Shown here one piece after another: positions 1 to 4,835 of a DNA stretch of 5,034 bases. A model generated the notes under the pieces. It was not told the DNA's origin, searched no databases, and worked only from the letters and a program-made list of their open reading frames with translations. The stretch covers positions 1-5,034 of the forward strand of contig JAMPAO010000147.1 of NCBI GenBank assembly GCA_023667165.1, in the 5' to 3' direction. The position numbers and the translations under genes are program-made. Every line of letters starts with the position of its first letter. Within the stretch, counting starts at the first letter, position 1. Origin of the DNA: Ruminococcus sp. (GTDB lineage: Bacteria; Bacillota; Clostridia; Oscillospirales; Ruminococcaceae).

Positions 1-911
1 TTATATGTGGCAATGCGCAGCCTGTCATTTTCGGGTTTTCGGGAAATCTCCATTTGAAGCTGACGGATACACATAGCCCACTCTCTCTGAATCCCCTCAT
101 ATTTCAAAACCTCCGACAAAGGCATTTCCATATTTTTGTTTCTTATCCGATATTCCAGATGTTCAAGAGAGTACCCGTCCCCCAAACGGTAAGTACGTAT
201 CGGTCTGCGGTCACGCCTGACCTTAACGGAAATATACTTGCCTTTGCGAATCTCATACCCCTGCGCTTCAAGCTGTTTGAGCAAATCATCAATGCTGTCC
301 GCCCTCAAAACCGCATTATCAATATCATCGCAAAGTTTACGTTTCCAGGAATACCCGCCCAGACATGCCTTATACTCGCCGTACTTCTGCTTTGCCCTGT
401 ACCTCGGCTTTTCAATAACCGAAATACCGTGAGCTTTTGCAATTTTATCGGAAATATCTCTGCACATTTTCAGCGTAGTCTTGTTTCCGTACCATCGTTT
501 CCCGTCCATATCAAAAGCCGCCGCCGCAAAATGATTGTGGATATGCTCACGGTCAATATGAGTGGAAACTATCACCGAACGGTTATTACCGAAAACAGCT
601 TTTGCCCATTCCAAACCTATCCTGTGCGCCTCCTCCGCCGTGACTTCGCCGGGCGCAAAAGACTGAATATAGTGGTGCATACGAATTTCCTCTTTTCGGT
701 TAAATTCCGTTTCGCTGCTTAATGTTTTTTTGTAAAACCGTTCACTTGTAAACGCCTCAAACTGAAATTTCATTTCCTCATAAGCCGCGCCCACATCGGA
801 GGAACAGTTAAGCCCCGACACCAGTGCATTTTTTGTTTTCCCCTCGGCAGTCACATACTTCAAGAACGATAACGGCGTAGAATGAACCGCAACATATTTC
901 ACAACAGGCAT
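1..911 (-). CDS. MOB_P-type relaxase (MobA/VirD2-like), C-terminus cut by window edge
   Basis: Conjugative relaxase of the PF03432 (Relaxase/mobilization nuclease) type. Family members nick one strand at oriT and stay bound to the 5' end through a tyrosine. I read 303 residues, from MPVVKYVAVHST to the left edge, where the frame is still open. Y19 in LKYVTAEGKT fits the motif I nucleophile. HHYIQSFAPGE (79-89) is motif II. HIDREHIHNHF (118-128) is the motif III histidine cluster that binds the metal ion. The later part (from about residue 170) is basic and probably continues the nuclease domain. The ATG at 911-909 is chosen because it lies five bases after the mobC stop and GAGG overlaps that stop, so the two genes are translationally coupled. 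MobC would be its relaxosome partner and the oriT should lie upstream of mobC. The family call is firm; the subfamily and the C-terminal part are unknown. Confidence 0.93.
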   Translation of the reverse strand, partial: MPVVKYVAVHSTPLSFLKYVTAEGKTKNALVSGLNCSSDVGAAYEEMKFQFEAFTSERFYKKTLSSETEFNRKEEIRMHHYIQSFAPGEVTAEEAHRIGLEWAKAVFGNNRSVIVSTHIDREHIHNHFAAAAFDMDGKRWYGNKTTLKMCRDISDKIAKAHGISVIEKPRYRAKQKYGEYKACLGGYSWKRKLCDDIDNAVLRADSIDDLLKQLEAQGYEIRKGKYISVKVRRDRRPIRTYRLGDGYSLEHLEYRIRNKNMEMPLSEVLKYEGIQREWAMCIRQLQMEISRKPENDRLRIATY

Positions 912-916
912 TTTCC

Positions 917-1252
917 TCACCTCAAAATTTCTTTCGGCAAAAGTTCACGCAAATAACTGTTCATCACATTGTGAAAATACTCAAACATCTCTCTCATTTC
1001 CTCAATGTCCTTTTTGTAAACCTCGCCCGTTGAGTTCACCACTTTTGCGATCTGATTAAGATTTGTCCCGATGGCATTAAAGGACCTCATAAGATTTACG
1101 GTATCGTTCATATCGTAAATTTTGATCTCACCCTCCACCGCCATTTTGCGGACAAACCTTGCCACGGGCATATGTGCGGCAGCCGCTTTTTCTTTCACAA
1201 CAGCAAGCTCGCCGTCGGAAAATCGGATATTCCTTTCGTTTTTCCTTACCAT
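917..1252 (-). CDS. mobC: MobC relaxosome accessory protein
   Basis: MobC-family (PF05713) mobilization protein, 111 aa, a usual length. Such proteins bind near oriT, help open the DNA and recruit the relaxase. The N-terminus (residues 1-40, RKNERNIRFSDGELAVVKEK onward) looks like a ribbon-helix-helix DNA-binding fold: a basic strand followed by two helices. The diagnostic C-terminal signature is FNAIGTNLNQIAKVVN (about residues 59-74), followed by a helical tail (EEMREMFEYFHNVMNSYLREL). The ATG at 1252 has AAAGGA ten bases upstream. The gene is directly followed by the relaxase gene with a five-base gap, so the two form a mob operon. The spacer upstream contains inverted repeats that are candidates for its binding site and oriT. 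Confidence 0.93.
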   Translation of the reverse strand: MVRKNERNIRFSDGELAVVKEKAAAAHMPVARFVRKMAVEGEIKIYDMNDTVNLMRSFNAIGTNLNQIAKVVNSTGEVYKKDIEEMREMFEYFHNVMNSYLRELLPKEILR

Positions 1253-1274
1253 ACTGTTACTATCCTTTCTATGT

Positions 1275-1303
1275 ATTTTATCGGGTCTCAGGGCGTCCCT
1301 GAA
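1275..1303 (-). promoter_or_regulatory. Candidate mob operon promoter
   Basis: On the minus strand TTCAGG (1303-1298) and TAAAAT (1280-1275) are separated by 17 bases and sit upstream of mobC. The -10 box matches the sigma-A consensus at five of six positions; the -35 box matches at only three. The inverted repeat TCAGGG-acg-CCCTGA (1288-1302) covers the -35 box and spacer, so a protein bound there could repress the operon. Autoregulation by MobC or the relaxase is an inference. Confidence 0.35.
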
Positions 1304-1366
1304 TGTGGATCACGAAAAACAGGGGTTGTTTTTCTACGCTTGCTATAAGAATGAAAACAACCCCTC
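1281..1366. other. Candidate origin of transfer (oriT)
   Basis: The spacer upstream of mobC has the architecture expected of an oriT. A perfect 12-bp inverted repeat, AGGGGTTGTTTT (1321-1332) and AAAACAACCCCT (1354-1365), encloses a 21-base loop containing CGCTTGCTATAAG. Next to it is a short hairpin, TCAGGG-cgt-CCCTGA (1288-1302). MOB_P systems commonly carry oriT just upstream of the mob genes, with an inverted repeat recognised by the relaxase beside the nick site. I cannot place the nick: no canonical RP4-type ATCCTG is present. The large repeat is not followed by a T run on either strand, so a terminator is less likely. Confidence 0.5.
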
Positions 1367-1456
1367 CTCTCCCCTCTCAAACTGCCCTCACGGTGCGCTG
1401 TAAGCCTTTTTTTCAAAAGGTACGGCACACCAAAAAGCAGAAATTGGAAAAAAGCC

Positions 1457-1651
1457 TTATCCGCTGTCCGTGCAAATCGGAAAGCCCATTATTATTCCGA
1501 AATAGACATTTGAATATCTCTCCCGTTCCGAACCCTCCGAGTTCATCATCGCTTCAAGGAAAAACTTTTTTGCATCTTCCCGACTTTTCCATTCCCGTGT
1601 TTCTCCATAGCAAACGGTCACAACACCGTTACCGTTTTTCAAATTATCCAT
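1457..1651 (-). CDS. Small protein of unknown function (64 aa)
   Basis: A 64-aa soluble, mildly acidic protein with no signal peptide or membrane segment. A beta-like N-terminus (NGNGVVTVCYGETREW, residues 6-21) is followed by a helix (SREDAKKFFLEAMMNSEGSERERYSNVYF). The RERYSNVYFGI region suggests an alpha/beta mini-domain. I do not recognise a named family. The ATG at 1651 has AAAGGAG eight bases upstream, and this RBS lies inside the end of the excisionase-like gene, which it overlaps by 8 bp; co-translation is therefore likely. It is the last of three coupled small genes before oriT, so a role in regulating excision or transfer is possible but unproven. Confidence 0.8.
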   Translation of the reverse strand: MDNLKNGNGVVTVCYGETREWKSREDAKKFFLEAMMNSEGSERERYSNVYFGIIMGFPICTDSG

Positions 1652-1859
1652 ATATTCCGCTCCTTTCCCCGCGAAGAAAATCCAGAAACGGCTTCTTCGG
1701 TATTATGTATTTCCTGCCGATCCGCCTTACGGGAAAATTCATCTCACCGTTTTTTCTGTAAAACGTGTTCAAAGAAATTCCCAAAGCCCTCGCCGCTTCG
1801 GACGCAGTGAGAAAATTTTTCTCCGTTTTCTCAATTTCATCAGCCGATAAATTTTTCAT
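1644..1859 (-). CDS. Excisionase-like helix-turn-helix DNA-binding protein
   Basis: A 71-aa protein with a MerR-like/HTH_17 winged helix. NFLTASEAARALGISLNTFYRK (about residues 15-36) forms the HTH, and VRRIGRKYIIPKKPFLDFLRG (about residues 44-64) forms the wing and the closing helix typical of excisionase-type proteins. Such proteins act as recombination directionality factors (Tn916 Xis is an example) or as small transcription regulators. The ATG at 1859 is supported by GGAGGG about ten bases upstream, within the last codons of the 73-aa gene, and the two genes are four bases apart. No integrase gene is next to it in this window, so excisionase versus regulator cannot be settled. The fold is confident, the role moderate. 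Confidence 0.85.
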   Translation of the reverse strand: MKNLSADEIEKTEKNFLTASEAARALGISLNTFYRKNGEMNFPVRRIGRKYIIPKKPFLDFLRGERSGIYG

Positions 1860-1863
1860 ATCA

Positions 1864-2085
1864 TCACTCCCTCCTCATTTTCTTCACGGCAAAAGCAACG
1901 GAAACAGCCGCAGCAGGAATAACCAAAACTGCCAAAAACGCTTTTTTCAAAATCTCTGCTTTCTTCATTTTCAAAATTTCACTCCTTACCCTTTCAAGCA
2001 GAAAATCAATTTCTGCCCGACCGATATTTTCGGGAGCTTGGATAATACACCCTGTCCCGTCCTCAAAACGCCTGCAATAAATCAT
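1864..2085 (-). CDS. Small single-pass membrane protein, unknown function (73 aa)
   Basis: A cytoplasmic-looking N-terminal part (MIYCRRFEDGTG, then a charged helix IDFLLERVRSEILKMKKAEILKK) is followed by one hydrophobic segment, AFLAVLVIPAAAVSVAFAV (about residues 49-67), and a basic tail KKMRRE. The positive residues on both sides leave the topology open. I recognise no family. The ATG at 2085 has a strong GGAGG seven bases upstream (2093-2097). It heads the three-gene cluster with the excisionase-like and 64-aa genes. Its first codons and RBS also exist as a decayed copy 177 bp upstream (about 2230-2272), created by the tandem duplication described separately. Confidence 0.8.
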   Translation of the reverse strand: MIYCRRFEDGTGCIIQAPENIGRAEIDFLLERVRSEILKMKKAEILKKAFLAVLVIPAAAVSVAFAVKKMRRE

Positions 2086-2419
2086 TGCCGCACCTCCAAT
2101 AAATTTATCATTTCAGCGAAAACTCAAAATGCAGATTTTTAAATTTCCGCAAAAATGCCATTCCGATAAAATGCACTTTTTTACTTTTTGAGAAAAAGAA
2201 AAAATCATTTTTCCCTTTTTCTCTCGTTACAGCGTTTCTCTAAACCGCTTGCAATACATCATTACAGAACCACCAGTAAATTTATCATTTCAGTGAAAAC
2301 TTAAAATGCAGATTTTTGAATTTCCGCAAAAATGCCATTTTGATAAAATTCGCTTTTTTATTTTTTTGCGAAAAAGAAATAATCAACTTTTCCTTTTTCG
2401 CTTGCTGCACCGTTTCTCT
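2074..2419. repeat. Tandem duplication, about 170-bp units, 177-bp period
   Basis: Unit 1 (about 2074-2241) and unit 2 (about 2251-2419) align along their whole length at roughly 85% identity by eye, with a one-base shift near the end. Long identical blocks include AATGCAGATTTTT and ATTTCCGCAAAAATGCCATT. Each unit holds, on the minus strand, the tail of the 129-aa gene, an AT-rich spacer, and the RBS and first codons of the 73-aa gene. Unit 2 carries the live tail of the 129-aa gene and unit 1 the live start of the 73-aa gene. The other two ends are relics at the junction, about 2209-2265. Confidence 0.9.
2209..2265 (-). pseudogene. Relic gene ends at the duplication junction
   Basis: On the minus strand ATGATGTATTGCAAGCGG reads MMYCKRFRETL and then stops; it matches the start of the 73-aa protein (MIYCRRF). 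Its RBS is degraded: GGTGG replaces the GGAGG of the live copy. A second frame of the same stretch reads KRCNERKREK and then stops, matching the C-terminus KRCSKRKRKS of the 129-aa protein, but it has no upstream start codon. Neither relic is likely to be translated. They fix the two breakpoints of the tandem duplication. Confidence 0.7.
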
Positions 2420-2772
2420 TTTTCCGAGTCTTTGATAATTTTGCAAAGCCGCTCATTTTCAGAAACAAGCCTTTTTACCTCTGCCCTCAACAGCTCCTTT
2501 TCATAAGTGAGCGAATTTATCTCCGCAGCAACTGCGGCAGCACAGACCTTTGCGTCCGTCCCGTTTCCATGTCTGCGCTTTTTCCGCCCTCGGAGAATAT
2601 CTCCCACATACATAAGCGTATCTTCGTCAATAACATATTCGCCTCTTGAATTTGTGCGCAGCCGCTCGGAATACTTAGGGTGCTTTTTCAGCTCATCAAA
2701 AAAGATACCCGCTTCAAGCCCCGACCTCATGCAGTATTCGCTTATGCTGTACATTTTACGTTTTCTTCCCAT
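2383..2772 (-). CDS. Putative DNA-binding protein with C-terminal coiled coil (129 aa)
   Basis: The N-terminal half (MYSISEYCMRSGLEAGIFFDELKKHPKYSERLRTNSRGEYVIDEDTLMYV, shown here only as outline: YSISEYC helix, then RTNSRGEYVIDEDTL hairpin and helix, about residues 8-55) resembles a MerR-like winged helix-turn-helix. It is followed by a basic linker (GRKKRRHG), then a coiled coil at about residues 80-118 (EKELLRAEVKRLVSENERL), and a lysine/arginine-rich end. This plan resembles plasmid KfrA-like or DUF536-like accessory proteins, but I do not claim membership. The ATG at 2772 has GGAGG ten bases upstream and overlaps the 149-aa gene by 17 bp; an in-frame ATG at 2781 is almost on the RBS and is unlikely. 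A role in maintenance or regulation is inferred. Confidence 0.78.
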   Translation of the reverse strand: MGRKRKMYSISEYCMRSGLEAGIFFDELKKHPKYSERLRTNSRGEYVIDEDTLMYVGDILRGRKKRRHGNGTDAKVCAAAVAAEINSLTYEKELLRAEVKRLVSENERLCKIIKDSEKEKRCSKRKRKS

Positions 2773-3205
2773 TGATAACATTCCTCCATTCCGAAATTTT
2801 TTCATCGGTCAAATTAAAATACTGCTCCGCACTGTACAGATCTATGTACTTGCTTTTTCCGCCTTTGTAAATACGAACATCACCCGTAATTTCCAAAAGC
2901 CCCGCAGCGGCAAACCGTTCAACCTCACCGGACAGTAACCGGAATTTTATCATAAACGAATACGCTGCAGCACCCGTGTGCCTGCAATATTTCAAGATCC
3001 CCTTTCCCAAAACCGAATAAACCGCCTTTACAAGCTCCTCTTTTTTCGGATATTTATATACCTCAATACCGTTTACTTCTGCAAGCTCAATCAGCTTTTC
3101 CTTTGTGATACAGCTTTCGCTGCCCTTGTTAAGCGTAAGCTGATGAACCGTGTAATCATCGTCACTGTCAAAACTGTCAACATACAGAAATTCATAAAGG
3201 CTCAT
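2756..3205 (-). CDS. Unrecognised 149-aa protein with HeH/SAP-like segment
   Basis: After an acidic N-terminus (DSFDSDDDY, residues 10-18), residues 33-66 read as helix, loop, helix: ITKEKLIELAEVNGIEVYKY, then PKKEELVKAVYSVLG. The pattern ELxxxxGIxxxxxxKKxELVxAV is typical of HeH/LEM/SAP-like motifs, which often bind DNA or RNA. The C-terminal half (about 80-149: FRLLSGEVERFAAAGLLEI, then a basic turn YKGGKSKYIDLYSAEQYF) may be a second small domain. No catalytic motif is visible. The ATG at 3205 has AAAGGAG with GGAG seven bases upstream. The gene overlaps the following 129-aa gene by 17 bp, so both are probably made together. It lies between rep and the mob cluster and follows a 420-bp control region with palindromes. 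Function unknown. Confidence 0.8.
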   Translation of the reverse strand: MSLYEFLYVDSFDSDDDYTVHQLTLNKGSESCITKEKLIELAEVNGIEVYKYPKKEELVKAVYSVLGKGILKYCRHTGAAAYSFMIKFRLLSGEVERFAAAGLLEITGDVRIYKGGKSKYIDLYSAEQYFNLTDEKISEWRNVINGKKT

Positions 3206-3361
3206 TTGGTTTCTCCTTTCATTTCCCGAACATTTTTACGGTTACGTATTGCCTAAACAACTGCCTGTCCGGAAATTTCATCTCCCATAGCACTGCCGTA
3301 AAAACGTAAAAGCATTTGCAAAATATATCATTTTTCCCGATTCGGAAATTTCACTTTTGAA

Positions 3362-3410
3362 CGAAATACAGATTGCAAAAATTTCCGCAAAAGCATATCC
3401 GACTAATTCC
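3362..3410. repeat. Diverged third copy of the duplicated intergenic core
   Basis: The stretch around ACAGATT, AATTTCCGCAAAA and GCATATCCGACTAA aligns with CAGATTTTTAAATTTCCGCAAAAATGCCATTCCGATAA-type sequence in both tandem units (about 2130-2170 and 2307-2347), with small gaps. It sits about 160 bp before the 149-aa gene start, whereas unit 1 sits about 45 bp before the 73-aa gene start. A shared regulatory site or an older duplication could explain it. Confidence 0.5.
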
Positions 3411-3483
3411 GCAGTCTTTGCGGTTTTGACTGAATAAATCCTATCCGTCCTATCTGTCCTTACCGTTTGTTTCAGTATTTTTT

Positions 3484-3504
3484 AAAATGTTCCGGTGGAA
3501 CATC
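3484..3504. repeat. Palindrome copy 1, centre GGT
   Basis: ATGTTCC-GGT-GGAACAT (3487-3503) is a perfect 7-bp dyad around a 3-bp centre. With AAA before and C after, 21 bp are shared with copy 2 except that the centre is reverse-complemented. It has the size of a site for a dimeric DNA-binding protein and loosely resembles the chromosomal parS TGTTTCACGTGAAACA, but is one base shorter. Confidence 0.85.
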
Positions 3505-3605
3505 GGACTGCAAAACGCTGTCACTCTTGAAATTTATTCTGAAACAAAAGCCTTGTAAATTTTCTGACCGAATAAAATATTTTCCATTTCAGACATCTCC
3601 CGTTC

Positions 3606-3626
3606 AAAATGTTCCACCGGAACATC
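3606..3626. repeat. Palindrome copy 2, centre ACC, touching the rep stop codon
   Basis: ATGTTCC-ACC-GGAACAT (3609-3625) directly follows the rep stop codon; the flanking C at 3626 is the last base of that TAG on the complementary strand. The arms equal those of copy 1, 122 bp away centre to centre. A weak terminator role for rep is possible because four T follow the dyad on the minus strand, but the stem is only 7 bp. Confidence 0.85.
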
Positions 3627-4657
3627 TACTCAATAAGTCTGATACCCGTATCCGCCGTAAATCCCGTGAACGTATCCAGATTCAACGTAAAGGCAGCATT
3701 GTAAAGCACCGCCGCAATAAAGTTGTCTATCCTGCTTATCCGCCCGGAGAAATTCAGAATATTATGAAGCGCTGTCGTTATGTGTTCGCTTGTCAGCTTG
3801 CTGTAAGCAGACCTCGCCGCCTCGTGAGGAATTATCTTTTTTCCGATAACAACATTCCTGTTCCCGCACATAACGTCAACCATAATGTCCTTTATCTCCG
3901 TGACCATTGAACGCAGCGTCTCATCCTCGGTGTACAAGTCATTGTAATCAATGGCATCGCAAACCTGCTTTTCTATTTCACTGCGTTCGTTTATATCATT
4001 CATTCCGTCAGCCGAAATTTTTTCGGCGGTCTGTGCGGGCGTGACCGATTGATTGAAGTCAATATAACTCAAATCAATATTATTTATATTAATATAACTT
4101 GAGTCCAAATTTTGAACTTCTTGACTTCCAAAATCCGAACTTCTTGAAGTACAATTTTTATACTTCAAGACTTCCGCATTCTGAACTTCTGCCGCCTTTC
4201 GGACATTTTCCGGCTCTCCGATCCGAACCTTTTCGCTTTGATTTTCAACAGTTTCAACACTTTCAACAGGCTTCTTTGAAAAAACGGAACACCCCGTATC
4301 AAGCCGCACAAAGTTTTTAACATAGATGATCGCCGTCTTTCCCTGCCCCCGCCGTTTCTTTTGAATAAGCCCTATCCCCTTATCCTCATCAAGCTCACGC
4401 AGGAGCTTCACCGCCGTTCCGTGGCTGCAGTTCATTACCCCGCACACTTCCTCAATGGTGAAAATTATATAAACACGGTTGTCCTCATCGATCCAGCCGT
4501 TCCGCCTGCTCAGCGTCATACGCTCGTGAAGAAAAGCGTACAGTATCTTGGCGTCATTGGATAACGAGCCGAACGTTTCTTTTTCCGTAAACATCACCCT
4601 CGGTATCATCAAAAACGAAAACTGCTCCGATTCATCGCCGTAATAGTAATCAAACAT
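3626..4657 (-). CDS. repA: RepA_N-family replication initiator
   Basis: Replication initiator with the RepA N-terminal winged-helix domain (PF06970), 343 aa, a usual length. The start MFDYYYGDESEQFSFLMIPR is typical of the family. Conserved stretches are FGSLSNDAKILYAFLHERM (29-47), NGWIDEDNRVYIIFTIEEV (53-71), an HTH around 67-90 and GIGLIQKKRRGQGK (94-107). Residues about 154-184 are encoded by the iteron repeats and are low-complexity. Residues about 240-343 form the C-terminal domain, which in this family is host-specific. The ATG at 4657 is chosen from the family N-terminus and AAGGAG ten bases upstream; an in-frame GTG at 4765 lies inside the leader hairpin and is rejected. The family usually replicates theta-type plasmids and many gut Bacillota ICEs. 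Expression is probably limited by the leader hairpin. Confidence 0.93.
   Translation of the reverse strand: MFDYYYGDESEQFSFLMIPRVMFTEKETFGSLSNDAKILYAFLHERMTLSRRNGWIDEDNRVYIIFTIEEVCGVMNCSHGTAVKLLRELDEDKGIGLIQKKRRGQGKTAIIYVKNFVRLDTGCSVFSKKPVESVETVENQSEKVRIGEPENVRKAAEVQNAEVLKYKNCTSRSSDFGSQEVQNLDSSYININNIDLSYIDFNQSVTPAQTAEKISADGMNDINERSEIEKQVCDAIDYNDLYTEDETLRSMVTEIKDIMVDVMCGNRNVVIGKKIIPHEAARSAYSKLTSEHITTALHNILNFSGRISRIDNFIAAVLYNAAFTLNLDTFTGFTADTGIRLIE
4061..4100. other. AT-rich candidate DNA unwinding element
   Basis: Only 4 of 40 bases are G or C, an extreme value for coding sequence. The stretch lies inside rep immediately beside the iteron array and encodes an N/I/Y/S-rich linker. It includes two copies of AATATAACT (4061-4069 and 4091-4099). 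In iteron origins such a region is where the strands open. Confidence 0.6.
4106..4197. repeat. Four 23-bp iterons inside rep (candidate oriV)
   Basis: Four head-to-tail units begin at 4106, 4129, 4152 and 4175. The first half of each runs CAAATTTTGAAC, CAAAATCCGAAC, CAATTTTTATAC and CGCATTCTGAAC, each followed by TTC; the fourth is the most diverged. Because 23 is not a multiple of three, the repeat is a DNA signal and not a protein repeat. RepA_N replicons are known to carry their origin within the central part of rep, which fits exactly. Confidence 0.75.
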
Positions 4658-4767
4658 AATTCCCGCTCTCCTTGCGTATATACAATTCCGATTTTTCGGA
4701 TAAATAAAAAAAGTCTCCCACAAACCGTAAACAGCATTTGCCGTCTTACAGTTTGCAGGAGACACAT
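4609..4767 (-). CDS. Putative leader ORF overlapping the rep start (52 aa)
   Basis: An ATG at 4767 with AAGGG six bases upstream opens a 52-codon frame starting MCLLQTVRRQMLF. It runs through the whole leader hairpin and the U tract and ends 46 bases inside rep in another frame. The protein has no recognised family. Ribosomes translating it would melt the hairpin, so it could tune rep expression; equally it may be a chance frame. Confidence 0.3.
   Translation of the reverse strand: MCLLQTVRRQMLFTVCGRLFLFIRKIGIVYTQGERELCLITITAMNRSSFRF
4687..4700 (-). promoter_or_regulatory. Small hairpin between the leader terminator and the rep RBS
   Basis: TCCGA-tttt-TCGGA forms a 5-bp stem between the U tract of the leader terminator and the rep ribosome binding site (AAGGAG, 4668-4673). 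It may affect translation or compete with the larger structure; no function is shown. Confidence 0.35.
4706..4763 (-). terminator. Strong intrinsic terminator hairpin in the rep leader (attenuator candidate)
   Basis: On the minus strand GTCTCCTGCAAACTGTAA (4763-4746) pairs with TTACGGTTTGTGGGAGAC (4730-4713). All 18 positions pair (three G-U wobbles) around a 15-base loop, and seven U follow directly (4712-4706). The G-U pairs would be mismatches on the plus strand, so the structure is made for the rep-direction transcript. It lies just before the rep RBS with no gene upstream except the separately terminated tRNA. Transcriptional attenuation of rep, perhaps by an antisense RNA, is the natural reading. 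Confidence 0.82.
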
Positions 4768-4835
4768 ATAAATCCCTTAAAAGATTTGCATTCCATTACA
4801 GAATAAATTCTTCCCGCCAATGCAGCATAAAATTT

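Larger units (their letters stand above)
1253..1456. other. Intergenic spacer between the 64-aa gene and mobC
   Basis: This 204-bp non-coding stretch holds the oriT candidate and the mob promoter candidate in its mobC-proximal half. The other half (1366-1456) has a purine/pyrimidine-skewed block (CCTCCTCTCCCCTCTC) and a weak 6-bp hairpin CCTTTT-tttc-AAAAGG (1405-1420). I see no clear terminator for the upstream three-gene cluster, so transcription may run through oriT into mobC. Confidence 0.5.
3206..3625. other. Intergenic control region between rep and the 149-aa gene
   Basis: There is no gene in these 420 bp on either strand. The region holds the two palindromes, a 10-bp inverted repeat TTTGTTTCAG (3466-3475)/CTGAAACAAA (3539-3548), a 9-bp tandem repeat TATCCGTCC/TATCTGTCC (3442-3459), a small hairpin CCGCA-gtctt-TGCGG (3406-3424 area), two direct copies of GGAAATTTCA about 74 bp apart, and a diverged copy of the duplicated core from 2130-2170. 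Such density suggests operators, a partition site or a promoter for the downstream operon, but I find no convincing -35/-10 pair. Confidence 0.6.

Noticed and set aside
54..722. Plus-strand ORF of 222 aa
   Set aside because: It lies opposite the relaxase, whose catalytic motifs and RBS are clear; the plus frame has no recognisable domain.
1405..1420. Hairpin CCTTTT-tttc-AAAAGG as terminator
   Set aside because: The stem is weak and AT-rich and has no T run after it on the minus strand.
2074..2419. CRISPR or insertion sequence as the source of the repeats
   Set aside because: There are only two long units without unique spacers, no terminal inverted repeats and no transposase; the gene-end relics explain it as a simple tandem duplication.
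2773..2805. Upstream ATG starts (2805, 2781) for the 129-aa gene
   Set aside because: 2805 has no RBS and lies further inside the preceding gene; 2781 is directly on the GGAGG.
3487..3503. Canonical ParB parS site
   Set aside because: The dyad has a 3-bp centre and 15-bp core instead of the 16-bp parS consensus, and no parA/parB gene is visible; kept only as a loose resemblance.
4658..4765. N-terminal extension of rep from GTG at 4765
   Set aside because: The extra 36 residues are encoded by the leader hairpin and the spacer and are unlike the family N-terminus; the ATG at 4657 has a good RBS and the typical MFDYYYG start.
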